Of a stretch of 64,000 nucleotides of DNA, positions 33,203 to 46,001 are shown one piece after another. The first letter of the stretch is position 1. Each line of letters opens with the position of its first letter. Source of the DNA: Sodiomyces alkalinus F11 (Eukaryota; Ascomycota; Sordariomycetes; Glomerellales; Plectosphaerellaceae); NCBI RefSeq assembly GCF_003711515.1, contig NW_021167082.1, positions 3,093,691 through 3,157,690 of the forward strand, written 5' to 3'. The notes under the pieces are model-generated. The model was not told the origin of the DNA. It saw only the letters and a list, made by a program, of their open reading frames with translations, and searched no databases. The position numbers and the translations under genes were made by a program.

Positions 33203-35701
33203 AGATATTATCACCGCCTTTTATAAGATACGGATATTGCCTAGACATAAGTATAAGACCGCGTTCTGTACTCGGTTTAGACTATTTAAGTGGCTAGTAT
33301 ACCCTTTTAGGTTAACCGGTACGCCCGCGATATTCTAGCGATATATTAACTTATCCTTATAGGAGTTCCTTAACGATTTCGTCTCCGCGTATATAGACGA
33401 TATCCTAATCTACTTAGACGGATCTTATAAGGACTATAAGGAGAAGGTACGGCGAGTGCTTAATACCTTTATAAATACTAGGCTAAACCTTAACCCGAAG
33501 AAGTACGAGTTTAGCGTTAAGACGGTTAAATACCTATAGTTTATCATTATAGCTAAAAAAGAGGTATTCTACGACCCCGAGAAACTTAAGGCTATTATAG
33601 AATAGGAAGCGCTAGTCTTTACGACTAGAGTACGAAGTTTCCTAGGGTTCGCTAATTTCTATAGGATATTTATCCGCGACCTTATAGCTATTATAGCGCT
33701 ACTTACGACCCTAACGAAAAGGAATACTCCGTTTTATTAGGGCCCCCTATAAGAGGTAGCCTTTAAGGAGCTAAAGTAGAGGTTCTGGGAAGATCCTTAG
33801 GTATAATAATAGTAACCCGGAAGGAAGACATAGCTAGAAACGGATTACTTAGGGTTTATCCTAGGTAGTGTATTCCTGTAAGAAGACGAATAAGGATATA
33901 GGTGCGTTATCGTATACTACTTACGCTGTCTTAATTCCGCCGAGTATAACTACCCGATTTATAATAAGGAGATACTAGCGATTATAGACTATTTATAGGT
34001 TTAGAAGGCTAAGCTTATAAGTAGCGGCCGGTTTTAGATTTACTCTAATTATAAAACGCTTAAATACTTTATAACTAAAAAAGCCTTAACTAAGCGCTAG
34101 AGTCGCTAAGTAGCTAAGCTCGCTTAGTATAACTTCGTGTTAGAGTATAAACGGGGGGCCGATAATATCGTAGCCGATACGCTCATACGTTAAGAGTAGG
34201 ATATACCTAAGGATTCTTCCGATATCTAAGAGTAAGGGAGGTATATCTAGATAATCTCTAATATAGCTATCTCCCCCCGAGTATATCTAATAAAGGTAAT
34301 ATTACCGGAGCTAACTATAATCTTCGAAGTAGACCCGAACTTATAGCGATTATAGGATAAAGCTAGGGCTATTAATAGGCGTTATTAAAATGCCTTTACT
34401 ATAATAGTAGCGGGAGAATAGAGTTTCCCCCCTAAGCTAGAGCTTAAAATATAGGTCGCTAAGTATAGAATTAACTAAGGACGGCTAATATTTCGCGACC
34501 ACTTATAGGTACTAAGGAATAGCGAAGACGGGGTTCGCCACCCGCTATAAGGCCGTCTTATATAAGCGATCTATAACTTAGTAATTAGCGGATACCTAAG
34601 TAAGGATAATATTAGTACCCTAATCGCCCGCTAATTCTTTTAGCCGGGTATAAATTAAGATATTAGAAGATTTATATAGAATTACGATATATACCGAGCT
34701 AGCTATATATAAAGGGGTATAAAAAGAGGATTATTACGCCCGCTCCCTATACTAGAGCGAATCTGCTACGATATCGTGATAGACTTTATAACGGACCTAC
34801 TACCTACCTGCGAGGGTAAGTATAAATACTTATAGGTAATTACCGACCGACTCTTAAAATCGGTAACGCTAAAAGCGATAGATACTATAGATACCGAAGC
34901 CTTTACTAAACGGTTCTTACTCTACTATTATAGGTTTCATAGAATACTACAGTCTCTTATTAACGATAAGGGGTTAAACTAGACTAGTCGCTTTTAGCGA
35001 TACTTTTATAAACTCGCGGGTGTTAAATAATAACTAAGTACTATATACTACCCTTAAACGGATAAAGGCCCTGAATATATTAACTAGAAAGTCGAAGGCT
35101 ACTTACGAGTATATACATATTACACCTAAGATAATTAGAATATACTATTACCGGTAGCGTAGCTAGCCTTAAATAACCGGGTAAACTTAATAATCTAAAT
35201 AAGCCTATTCTTCCTATAATACGGGTACTATACGAATCCTCTTTAAGTTAATAAGACTACGCTGACCGATAAGCACGAGGCTTCTACGTAGGACTTATTA
35301 AATCGCCTTAAGGAAGTTACCTAGTTCGCCTAAGCCGTGATAGCCGCTATATAACTACGCTAAAAGGAGTTAGTAAAGCGTTAGCGTTACCCTATTAAGA
35401 GGTTCGAAAAGAATGACCTTATATAGTTAGATATCGGTAATTACTCCATACTATAGCCCTCGAAAAAGCCTACCTAGCTTCACTATAAGTATAAAGTCAC
35501 GAAGGTTATTAACTCCTATACCGTAAAACTAAATATCCCCTTATAGATTTATAACCGTTTTTATATAGATCTTCTACGGTAAGCCGATTATAAGCCCTTA
35601 CTAGGCTAAGCGATAATAAACCCTTAGCCACTATTAATCCGTAAAGGGCTAGATAAGGAGGAGGAATAAGTAGTAGAGGAAGTCTTTTATGCCTATACCC
35701 G
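33203..35701 (+). pseudogene. Gypsy-1 reverse transcriptase, RNase H and integrase
   Basis: Continuation after LINE-C. Reverse transcriptase: PFRLTGTPATFQRYI and AYIDDILIYLDG (about 33390), with the catalytic YIDD intact; then KKYEFSVKTVKYL and RSFLGFANFYRIFI. RNase H lies at 33840-34190 (LGSVFLQ, PIYNKEILAIIDYL, KRGADNIVADTL). The integrase catalytic core lies at 34740-35090: VIDFITDLLPT, LINDKGLN, YYPQTDKGPEYIN, keeping Asp, Asp and Glu. The C-terminal barrel follows (YKVTKVINSYTVKL) and the frame stops at 35701 in EEVFYAYTR, the entry to the chromodomain, where Gypsy-2 is inserted. Confidence 0.93.
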
Positions 35702-36075
35702 TGTTAGGTGCCCCTGCCTAGGAGATAGAGGCTGGATATACGACGGGACCACGACGGGTTCCCGTATAGACGAGACCGGGCGCCCGGCTTAACGTGGCTA
35801 CGGCTGCCCTAGGCCGATGCTACTATACAGGGCCGTGGCCTAGGCTTAGGCATAGATATCCGTTTACGATATCCGTTTAACTACCCTAGCGTTAGCCTAG
35901 GAGTATATAGTGCTTATATAGTGCCCCCTCCTTAGTATAGAGAGGGTACCGATTATTCTGATTGTTTAGGGCTACCTATGTTCGGACTAGCCGTGACTAC
36001 TATTTAATCCACGCCTATTCCCTTTTAGACTCTCTCGCTATTACCTTCTTACTCTTTATAACTACCTATCTAATA
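35702..36075 (+). repeat. Gypsy-2 5' LTR
   Basis: 374 bases. The start TGTTAGGTGCCCC keeps its TG; the end CTAATA has lost the CA. It matches 43683-44056 and, inverted, 55286-55659. Confidence 0.95.
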
Positions 36076-36114
36076 TAATAATCGCTCTACCTTTCTAAAG
36101 GGTATAAGGACCGT

Positions 36115-39100
36115 TACAGAGTACCGATAGGAAAACGATATCCTCCCACGAGAATAATAAGACCTATAATTTAGTTAGCCCCTCCGACCTTTTACTAAAT
36201 ATCGATAATCCCTCTAGCCTAGGCGCCTCTATAACATAGGCACGATATAACTAAGCCGTGCCCTAGACAAAGATAGACCTTAACCCCTACCCCCTGTCCC
36301 TTTAGCGTATAGCACCCCTAATTACCCCTGCCCTATCCCGCCTACCCTATCCTTATAAGGGTATCCCCTATAACTAGCTAACCGACGTATAGGTTAAGGA
36401 ACGGATGAAGTGGTTTAAGGTATCGGAGGCGCGGAAGCGTAAACTTAACCGACTTATCGCCCTCGAAGCCGTTAGGACTAGTTCCCTAACTTATCCTGAC
36501 CTTAACGGCCGTGCTGTTATACGATAATGTATCGCGGAGCCCTATCGCTCCGTTCTAGACACCTAATCCTTTATTCCCTTTTCTTCTATAATTCGGGGCC
36601 ACGTTAAGGCTAATCCCCCCCCGACCCCTACTAGATCCAGGGTTAATTCCTCGTGGGCGAAGGTTAACTATATAGTCCCTAAGTAGAATAATAAGTCGTG
36701 GGCAAAATACCGGATATTTATCTAGGAGGTAAAATAACGGTTTATAATCGACCCTAACGGCCTTCCTAATAACGCCTCGAAGAATTATTACGTTATAGCC
36801 TCCCTGCCGAACTACCTTAAGGAAAGATAGTAATCTTACCTCCGGCACGCCTACGATAATAATTCGTCCCGGGTTACTTAAGGAGCTCTAAAAACCTAGT
36901 TAGGCGAATAAGTCGACGATTACCATACGCGTCTGCTTAAGGTCGCCCTTAATATATAAACTAACGACCGTTTCGACTAAAAGCCCGGCGAACCCTTTAC
37001 GAAGTTTATCTAGCGGTAGGAAGCCTTAGAAGCGGAACTCCCTAATCGCCTACCGGACTAATAGCGGATCTGGATAGTCCTTACTTAAGTCCTACCCTTA
37101 ATCCGGGACCACGTTTTATCTATATATAGAATACCGAAAACCTACCTAGAATATAATAAGGAATATAAAAGGGCCGAGTAACTAAAAATTAAGCCTTTAG
37201 TAAAGGGATAGTAGCCGAATACCCCCCGTACTAGCCGTGGCCGAGGAACCCTCCTTAGAATAACGGCGAACTTAAACCCCCCTAGAACCGCCGAGAACCC
37301 GGGAGAATTATAGGATTAGGCTAGGCCCCTTTACACCCTAATTAAACTTATTATATACTTTAACTATAACTAGAAGGGTTATTACGCTAGTATTTACCCC
37401 TCCCCTACTTATGCTAATCTAAATAAACTGCCTATTTCGCCGACGCGCCCGATAGTAGGTCGCGTAGTAGGCGAGATAGCCTAGGAACTAACCCCGCCTC
37501 GAGCGGCGGCCGCTACTATTATACCGGTAGAAGCGCGCGTCTCCCTCCGTTAAGGTAAGGAATAGGTGTAAACCCCGGCTCTCCTGGATAGGGGAGCCGA
37601 TATTAATATTTTAGACCGATCCCTTTTAAGTCCCGACTAAGTCCCCTCTAGACTACCCCTCCTTATATCCTGGATCACGGAGGGATAAAAGAAATCCACC
37701 CTCGGCCCCGTTACTCGACTTATCTTCGCGACTAACTAATAGAAATAAAGAAAAGTATAATATATCCAATTCCACGTTATAAACCTAGACCCTAAGGGCT
37801 CCCGAATTATCCTAGGATAACCTTAGCTAGTAGCCGTTAACCCTATAATCGATTAGTAAACTAGTACCTAGAATTACCCCCTAGAACGCTCGGACCTCCA
37901 CGTTATCTTAAGCCGGTAAGAACTACAGAAAGCTATAAGGGAGGCCGCGACGGTTTTAACCCTATCCTCCTCTATACTAGTCTAACGCGTGGCTAGGGTA
38001 GGCCTTGATATTAATCTAATACCCCCCCTTAAATCGACTATCCTCCCTAAACTATACTAAGATTTCGCTAATATATTCGATATCGATAATACCGGACAGC
38101 TCCCCGCCTATTAATAATAGGACTACGTAATTAAAATCGAGGAAGGGAAAAAGCCCCCTTTCGGCCCTATCTACCTACTAGCCGTATAAGAGCTTAAGGT
38201 CCTCCGCTAGTATATCTAAGACGCTATCCGTAAGGGTTAGATCCGACTATTATCTAGTCCCTACGGGGCCCCTATTCTATTCGTCCTTAAGAAGGGTGGT
38301 AAGTTACACTCTGCGTGGATTATAGGGGATTAAATAAGGTGATTATTAAAGATTATACCCCGCTACTTCTATTTTATAAGATTCTGGACCGTTTATCCTC
38401 GGCGTAGTACTATACTAAGCTAGACCTTAAGGACGCCTATTACCGGCTCCGGATTAACGCTAGCGATAAATAGAAAACGACGTTCCGTATAAAATACGGC
38501 TACTTCGAATACCTTGTAATACCCTTTAGCCTGACTAATACCCCCGCGAGTTTTTAATAGTATATTAACTAAGCCCTCGCCGGATATATAGATACGATCT
38601 ATATTATATACTTAGACGATATCCTTTTTTATAGTAATAGCTTAGAAGATCACCGGAAGTATATACGTTAGGTCCTGGCTAGGCTCCGGGAGTAGTCCCT
38701 CTACGCTAACCCCGATAAATACAAATTTAAGACTCGTGACGTGGAATTCCTCGGTTTTATTTATAGCCCCGACGGGGTGTATATAGATCCCGCGCGGGTT
38801 AAGGCTATCCGGCATTAGGAAACGCCTAATAGTATTAAGAAGATTTAAATCTTCCTCGGTTTTACTAGGTTCTATAGGCGCTTTTTTAAGAACTATTCTG
38901 AGGTGGCTGCCCCCCTTATCGACCTCTTAAAAGGTGCTTAGTCCGGACTCCTACGCCTATCCCCGCGTGCCTATACCGTATTCGAACGGTTAAAACTAGT
39001 ATTCTAGGACGCCCCGGTGCTACGATATTTTAATCCTACGCTACCTATACGTGTTAAACCCGATACCTCTATATTCGTTATCGGTATAGTAATAAACTAA

Positions 39101-41130
39101 TAAGAAGATAGTTTATAAAGACCCGTCGCGTTTATGTCCCGAAAGTTACGTGGCGCCGAGCTAAACTATAGTACGCCCGATTCTAAGCTAATAGTAATAA
39201 TTAAATCGTTTCAGATATAGCGGCACTACGTCGCTTATAGGTAGAGCCCCGTTATAGTCCTAAGAGACCACCTAAACTATCGTCACCTTCTTAATAAGCT
39301 AAAGCTTAAGGGATAGTATGCCCGGTGGCTAGAAGAACTAGCCCCTTTTGATTTCGAGATTAGGTATAGGCCTAGTACGTTAAACCCCGTTAATAGCCTC
39401 TCGCGGAAGCCGTAGTATATCCCCTACGAACGGTCCTTAATCGCTAATCGGACTCGCGCTATAGAGTTATTCTCTAAGAAGTTTATACTTACTATAATTA
39501 GCACGAGAACCGTATAGGACCCCGATATACCTATAGTATCGACGAACCCAGATATACCTATAGCGCCGACCGACCCTACCCTAGTAAAAGAGGTTATCGA
39601 GGCGTAAGCCGAAGACCCTTTCTATAACTAGTAGCGGGAGGTCTATAGCGACTTGGCTACGAAGGGATACTAGTCTAGAGACATTAAGGGCGTCCTCTGT
39701 CATAAGGGATAAGTATTCGTGCTAAACTATTCGGGGCTATAAGATAAAGTGCTATAAGCTTTCCACGATAGACTTAGTGCTAGTTACCACGGGGTCGCCT
39801 ATACCGTGAAGCGCGTGTCGCGCTTTTAGTTTTAGGATTACCTCCCTTAAAACGTTAGAGAATTTATACCTACCTACGTAGTATACTAACGAATAAAACC
39901 GCGGTATTATAAGCTATATTACGAGTTAGCGAGTCTTTCTACTCTAGATCGTCCTTTCGCGGAGATTTCGATTAACTTTATTATATGACTACCGCCTATC
40001 CACGAGAGGGGCAGAAAACGCGACACGATTCTTATTATAGTATACCGTCTCATAAAGTATGCGTTATATATCCCTATAAGTAATAGCCTTACTGCCGAGG
40101 GACTTACGGACACGTTATAGTATTATATCTTTCGAACCTTCGGGGTCCCTAATAGGATTATATCCGATTAAGGGTCCCTATTCACGAGCCGTTTTTAGGC
40201 CACCCTTTACCGTTACTTCGGTACTGAGCGACGCTTATCCACGGCGTAGTACCCGTAGACTAAAAGCTAGATCAAGAGATAGAACCAGAACGTGGAATAC
40301 TACCTTAGGGTCTTCTACTACTAGGAATAGAATAAGTGGATAGACTGCTTAGCCTTTACGGAATTCACTTATAACACGGCGTAGCACTCCGCTATACGAT
40401 AAATACCCGCGGACGCACAAATAGGTTATAACCCGAGGGGCCCTAATAAAATCTAATTACCTAGGGCGGGGGAGGCTTATTTAGCTAAGGCCGAGACACG
40501 CGCAGAGTAACTTATAGCTAGCCGCCGCTCCCTTATAGACCTAATTAAAAAAGCCTAAGGAATATATAAACGATACTATAACGACGGGAGGACCTAGAGA
40601 TAATTTACGGTTAACGAATATATCTTACTCCCACGAAGAATATCCGATAACGCAGGCCTTCGAAGAAACTTAGCGATAAGTTTATTGGACCGTATAAAAT
40701 CACTAAGGTTATAGACACGTATAGACTAGCGTATTAACTCGCCCTCCTAAAGACTATAAGGATCTATAACGTCTTCCCTATCTCTCTACTAGAATTATAA
40801 AGGACCCGCGATAGAAAGATACCCGAACTATAGGACGTCGACGTAGAACCGGACTCTAACGAATATAAGGTCGAAGCAATCTTAAACTATCGCTACTAGG
40901 GGAGATAGCGCTAATATCTTATTAAATAGGCCGGCTACGACGATAAGGAGAATATATAGGAGCTAAAACGTAACGTGTCGAATAAGCTTATTAACACTTA
41001 CTTTAAGCAGAAGCTTAATATAGCGGGAGTATTATAGGACCACGATATACCTAAAGTATCGTAGGACTATAACTAACCCGCTAAGTCTTCCTTCTCTATT
41101 CTTCTTCGATCTACCCCCTTAACTGGTTAA
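36115..41130 (+). pseudogene. Gypsy-2 gag-pol
   Basis: A single long frame with RIP stops. Gag runs from about 36115 to 37350 (KWFKVSEARKRKLNRL, DDYHTRLLKVALNIQTNDRF). Protease is near 37580 (LLDRGADINILD; usual active site DSGA). Reverse transcriptase starts at about 38040; one base has been lost near 38305 (expected LRLCVDYRGLNKV), which shifts the frame. The catalytic box YLDDILFYS at 38605 is intact. RNase H is at 39060-39430 and integrase at 39760-40480. A well-kept chromodomain at 40862-41030 (YKVEAILNYRY, YLIKQAGYDDKENIQELKRNV) precedes the stop TAA at 41128-41130. Chromodomains steer integration to heterochromatin in related elements, which fits the nested location. Confidence 0.93.
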
Positions 41131-41308
41131 GCGTTTCCCTTCTTCTATCCCTTTTTCCCTCTTTTCTATCTCCTGCCCTTAGGCGGTTACACGGTTATAA
41201 GTCGCGACGGGACTATTAAGGGGGTATAATTAAAGTGGTGAGCGGGCGTATCCTATAAGTTATATTAAAAAAAAAAAAAAAGAATAGAAAACCAGTCCTC
41301 TATATATA

Positions 41309-41520
41309 CCTTTAACCACCTACTATAGCTATAGATCCTCGGTATAATCCCTATTGAATCCTCCTTATATACCTTTAACCGCCTACTATAGTTATAGATC
41401 CTCGGCGTAACCCTTACTTAATCCTCCGTAAATACCTTTAACCACCTACTATAGCTATAGATCCTCGGTATAACCCCTAGGGATACCTACTACGGTTATA
41501 GATTATCGGCGTAACTCTTT
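41309..41520 (+). repeat. 63-bp tandem repeat in Gypsy-2 3' region
   Basis: Three units starting with CCTTTAACC at 41309, 41372 and 41435, and a partial fourth. Each contains CTACTATAGCTATAGATCCT. An A-run of about 14 lies just before (41267-41281). It lies between the end of gag-pol and the antisense ORF. Confidence 0.9.
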
Positions 41521-42415
41521 AACTCCGAATCTAAGGGTATAAATACCCGAGGGCCCTCCCCGTTTTCCTCTATATATACCTCGCTCTGCCCCGTAGTAGT
41601 AGCGCTTCTACTTATATAGGTATTATTCCCTTTTACCTTTTACCCGTTAATGGACGGCGTATTATCCGAGAGAATAATAAGAGGCTTAGCCTTTTACTAC
41701 TTCTTCTTCTTCTTCGGTAAGGGTATTAAAGGCGTTATCTTCTTAGGCGTGGCCTTCTTCTTAGCCGGCGCCTTCTTCTTTAGCACGGGGGTAGGCGTCG
41801 CGGGCTCGGACTTAGGGATATTATAGGGGTTAGGAGGGCCTTAGTATATACCGTCGTTATCGTTATTATCGTCGGCGAATAAGTCGGAGGGCGTAAAGGC
41901 GGGAGGAGGGATATCTAGCTAAGAAAGAGATAGTAGGAGAGGAAAAGAAGTTAGTGGTGTATTAAGAGGGGGGACTACCAGAGGGTTATACGCTATACTA
42001 GTAGTAACCCTCTTAAAGGCGACGGCGAGGCGTTCCGGCACGGCTATCTACCGATCCTATTAATCGATATACCGGCGAAGCGATAACGCTAAATCCTAGA
42101 AAGACTCGAGGATTTTATCCGCCGTTTTCTAACGGGCGTCGTTAACTTCTTCCATCGCCCGATAAGCGGTATAAGACTTATCGGCGGCGGTAAAGGTTAT
42201 CTCCCTCTTAAGCTTACCTAGCGAGGCCTTTAAGACGTTCTAGCACTCTATAGCTATAGTCTACGACACGGTTAGTATACGCCTATATTAGCTTCCCCCC
42301 CGAAAAGAACTTATATAACGGCTATCGTTAAGGCTATCCTTCGTGGCGGCGATACTAAGGACCTTCTATAACTAAATAGCCGCGTTACGGCCCGCGGTGG
42401 GAAGCTTATTATAAT

Positions 42416-42755
42416 AACGACTATTATGCCTAAAGTAAAAAGTATACTTAGCGGAGATTATACTAGAGTGCCGGCACGACTCGAACCGTAGGTAAGACGT
42501 TTTATTGCTAAAATTAATCTTAGCTAGCTAACCGGCGTAGCGGGAATAAGGGTCCCTAAGGGTTAAGCCCCCGGAGGCCCNNNNNNNNNNAACGACTATT
42601 ATGCCTAAAGTAAAAAGTATACTTAGCGGAGATTATACTAGAGTGCCGGCACGACTCGAACCGTAGGTAAGACGTTTTATTGCTAGAATTAATCTTAGCT
42701 AGCTAACCGGCGTAGCGGGAATAAGGGTCCTTAAGAGTTAAGCCCCCGGAGGCCC
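42416..42755 (+). repeat. 165-bp direct duplicate on both sides of the assembly gap
   Basis: 42416-42580 and 42591-42755 are the same sequence (start AACGACTATTATGCC, end CCCCCGGAGGCCC) except for about three A/G or C/T differences. The gap of ten Ns lies exactly between them. Two contig ends of the same locus, or of two RIPed copies, were most likely placed side by side without being merged. The second Gypsy-2 copy has this stretch only once. Confidence 0.9.
42581..42590. other. Assembly gap (10 N)
   Basis: Ten undetermined bases, a placeholder for unknown length. Because the flanks overlap by 165 bases, the true gap may be zero or negative. Confidence 0.98.
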
Positions 42756-42936
42756 CTTCCTTAATATCTACTACCTCTTAATAAGGGGTGGTTAACGACG
42801 ATAACGCTATAGTCGTCGCGGTCTTGCGTTTCTTAGAAGCGCTACTAGCCGCTAGCTTAGATACCGGCCGCTTATTATTATTATTATTATTATTATTAGT
42901 CTCCTTAGGAGGTATAATAACGGCGGAGGAGGCTAT

Positions 42937-43682
42937 ATAAGATAGTCAGCGAAGCTATATAAGTTATTTTCCCCTAGGACGGAGAGACGTTAGAAGGATA
43001 CTGATAAGATAATAGGGAAAAATTAGGAAAATTAAGGAGCTATAATATATTAATAACTATTAAGCCCTGCCCCTATAAGGAAAACACTATAAGGGTTAAC
43101 TTACAGAACGCGGCGGATATCGATAAAAATCGAAAATCGGAGGCGTGAAGAAAAAGGAAAACGGAAGAGGATAGAGTTATAGAGGCGTTAAGGAAGATAT
43201 ACCCCTTAAGGGGCACGTGGTTACTGTTCCTGCCTATAAAGAAGGCATAAGGGTGAAAGGGGTATAAGAGGAAGGAGACATATTTCTATTTTTAGATATA
43301 TTATATAATAGCGCCGGCTCTTTATTTAGATTAAAGGGATATCGACGCCGGTTCTTTATTTAGATTAAAGGGATATCGGCGCCGGTTCTTTATACGGATT
43401 AAAGGGAGGCCGATACTAGCTATAGTATAGGAGCGAGGGATTAAGAATAGGACTATTATAGGACTATAACGGGTTAGTGTGCGGGATTAAGGATAGAAGG
43501 ACTATAGGAATAGAGCGAGGGACTAAGGACAGGACCAGGACGGGACTACCACGGGGTTATATATAGGAGTAATAATAGAAGGATAGTAGGAAGATAGGCC
43601 GACGCCGGGTATAATCGGGAAAAGTGGCCCTATCCGGCACCGGCCGCTCCTAAGGATTGGAGTACTCCGGGGGAGGTCGCCC
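42937..43682 (+). repeat. Gypsy-2 3' non-coding region with 34-bp tandem repeat
   Basis: No gene seen. Three 34-bp units starting GCGCCGG or ACGCCGG at 43311, 43345 and 43379 contain TTAGATTAAAGGGATATC. The same array appears inverted in the other copy near 55880-55950. The G-rich CTCCGGGGGAGG (about 43666-43677) just before the LTR is the likely polypurine primer. Confidence 0.8.
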
Positions 43683-44056
43683 TATTAGGTGCCCCTGCCT
43701 AGGAGATAGAGGCCGGATACACGGCGGGACTATATCAGGTTCCTGTATAGATAAGACCGGGCGCCCGGCTTAACGTGGCCACGGCTACCCTGGGCCGATA
43801 CCACTATATAGGGCCGTGGCCTAGGCTTAGGCGTAGATATCCGTTTACGATATCCGTTTAACTACCCTAGCGTTAGCCTAAGAGTATATAGTGCTTGTGT
43901 GGTGCCCCCTCCTTAGTATAGAGAAGGCAGCGATTATTCTAATTCTTTAGGGCCACCTACGTTCGGACTAGCCGTGACTACCACTTAATCCACGCCTCTT
44001 CCCTTTTCGACCCTCTCGCTACTACCTTCTCACTCCTTATGACTACCTATCTGATA
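43683..44056 (+). repeat. Gypsy-2 3' LTR
   Basis: 374 bases, TATTAGGTGCCCC to ATCTGATA, followed by the target duplication ACCCG. Confidence 0.95.
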
Positions 44057-44340
44057 ACCCGAAGGTAAGGTCGCGGTAAGGTTTATAAGGTATTAGTGTG
44101 ATAGGAGGGCTATATAAAACTAATATAGGAATCACTTAAGAGTATACGGGAGATATAAGCGCTTAACGAATTCGAGAATAAACACGGCCCGGTATAGTCG
44201 AATAACAGGCCTTTATAATAGTATACGAAGGAGACACGGGCGTAAAAGAAGGCCGATATAGTGGCGAGGAGGATAAAAACCGAGAGCGAAATCGTATTAG
44301 GGGCGTACCCCCGCGCTACTTAACTTATAAATAAGAAAAA
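44057..44340 (+). pseudogene. Gypsy-1 chromodomain and C terminus
   Basis: Continues the frame broken at 35701. After YTR it reads GRGKVYKVL, EGYIK, ESLKSIREI and ALNEFENKHGPV, a chromodomain with its two Trp positions turned into TAG. It ends with a charged tail (YTKETRAQKKADIVARRIKT) and the last recognisable residues GAYPRAT near 44320. Confidence 0.88.
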
Positions 44341-44384
44341 ACTAAGTAAGATCCTAAAAACTACTAAAATAACCTAAATAATAT

Positions 44385-45370
44385 AAATAGCCTAGTCCCC
44401 TATAATCTTACCCTCTTTTAGCTCCTCCTTTTATAAGGCTACGCTATCCTTAGTGGCACCTATTTATAACTCCTCCTAAGGAGGAGCCGAGGCGAGTATA
44501 ACCTTAGGAGTAACCCCCGGATTATTACTAGCGGCGAAAGGAGTTATAGCTACATAGTGCTTATATACTCGGTGGATGGAGTAAGAAAGGTTATAAACCT
44601 TTTACGATATTATAGTAATACCGTTATTCTTATTCTTTAGTTTTTACGACACATCCTTAAGCGTCTTATCCATACTACGTATAGAAATAGCGATATCGTT
44701 AAGGGCTCGTACTATACTTACCTAGAACTTAGTAATAGCGGATAGGGTAATAGCGGGCGGCGGGGCGATAACGGTAAGCGGCGTAACGGCAGGAGTAGGA
44801 GTAATAACAGGAGCGGGAGCGGCGATAGGGGGGCGGTGATAGTAAGAGCGGGGGACTATAACGGACCGGCGACGTTTTTACCTAACTTAGCTAGGCTAAG
44901 GGCGACCTAGAAATAACTATAGGTATCTTAGAACTAACGGCGATTCTATATAGAAGAATTAGTATAAAGGTCCTGAAGCGAAGGGCAGGTATAAACTTAT
45001 ATCCTTATCGTTAGTATCCTTACTTATAGTATAAGCGGTATCCTGTAGAGTTTTAACGGCGTTATAGGCGGCGGACTAGAGCTATATCGCTTATTAGTCA
45101 CGGTTACCCCATGTATAACCGGTATACTTAAATTAGAGTATGTATAAATACGGTATAAGCACTTATAATATTTAGTATCGGCGCGAGTAACGCCGGGGCG
45201 TAACTCGTAATAGCACTTAAGAGTATATTCTTATTTACACTACCGGGTAGCGTACTAGGCGTAAAGGGCGAGGCGGCGAGGTCCGGGGGGGTTCTTAGGC
45301 GCGCGGCGCTTCTTTAGGGGGGGGTCGGGGTCTACTTAGCGTTAATAATAGCCGACCTTATAACTAATAG
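44385..45370 (-). pseudogene. Gypsy-1 antisense ORF, unknown product
   Basis: Minus-strand frame between the chromodomain and the 3' LTR. Readable blocks from right to left are LPGSVNKNILLSAITSYA, then (after an apparent frame change near 45110) AAYNAVKTLQDTAYTISKD, a basic QKRRRSVIVPRSYYHR, a Pro/Thr/Ala-rich linker, and FQVSIVRALNDIAISIRSMD, ending KEELKEGKII. Internal stops are TAA/TAG only. Position and orientation match the antisense ORFs of Gypsy-2 and Gypsy-3, although sequence similarity is not obvious by eye. Confidence 0.55.
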
Positions 45371-46001
45371 TAATACAGGCTAAACTTATATCGGTATTAT
45401 TATTACTTTTATAAGGGTGTTTATTAGGCGAGGCATAATTGGATATCTATTAACGGTTAGCTATAGCACTAAACTATAGGCGAGGGGCGTGCTAACTTAC
45501 TATAAGGAGAATATAGGCGGCCTAAGTAATAAGCTATTACTCGGCGATATTAGTTATACTACTATAGGACCTACGAAGTATCTCGGGGCTACGTATAGTA
45601 TAGAAAATCTAATGGAAAAGAAATAAAGAAAATTAGTTAAAAGGAAGCTATAAAAAGGGAAGAAAATAGTAAAAAACGAGGAATAGTAAGAGGTTTATTT
45701 TACTACCCTTCCTACGCTACTTAGGTGGAAAGAAGAACCCCTAGTTATATATTCGGCAGGTATATTATTTATAATAAGTATATACGCCGGCGAGGAGCCC
45801 GTGATAGCACCGCTATATAAGAGCTCCTTTATGCTATTTTAGCCTTAAAAGGATCTTAGCTACTACGGATTACCTCCCTTTAAAGGAGCCTTTAATAGAA
45901 TCGAATAAAGGAGGCTATTTTCAGATTATACGCAGGGAGGCTAGGGTAATACGAGGTTATAATAACACGACCACGACCTCGCCGCCTCCGCTGGGGGGGT
46001 A
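45371..46001 (+). other. Gypsy-1 3' non-coding region
   Basis: No gene seen. It contains a purine-rich stretch near 45600-45690 and ends with CTGGGGGGGTA just before the LTR, the probable polypurine tract. Confidence 0.6.

Larger units (their letters stand above)
41647..42936 (-). pseudogene. Gypsy-2 antisense ORF, unknown product
   Basis: Minus-strand frame opposite to gag-pol. The likely start is 42936 (ATA from ATG, then ASSAVIIPPKETNNN), followed by an Asn run, a basic nuclear-localisation-like KKRK, and a conserved block read as VDIKEGASGGLTL and DPYSRYA. It ends with an acidic EEEEEVVKG and the stop at 41649-41647. Stops within are TAG/TAA at Gln/Trp positions. The same protein is readable in the second Gypsy-2 copy (56325-56780), showing conserved coding sequence rather than chance. 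The N terminus resembles that of the antisense ORF at 52870. The frame crosses the assembly gap. I know no function for it. Confidence 0.65.
35702..44056 (+). mobile_element. Gypsy-2: Ty3/gypsy chromodomain retrotransposon inserted in Gypsy-1
   Basis: LTRs of 374 bases at both ends and target duplication ACCCG at 35697-35701 and 44057-44061. The internal region has gag-pol (36115-41130), a 63-bp tandem repeat, an antisense ORF, a 34-bp tandem repeat and a G-rich tract before the 3' LTR. Length about 8.2 kb once the gap and its flanking duplicate are discounted. A second, truncated copy lies at 55286-56785 in the opposite orientation. Confidence 0.95.
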
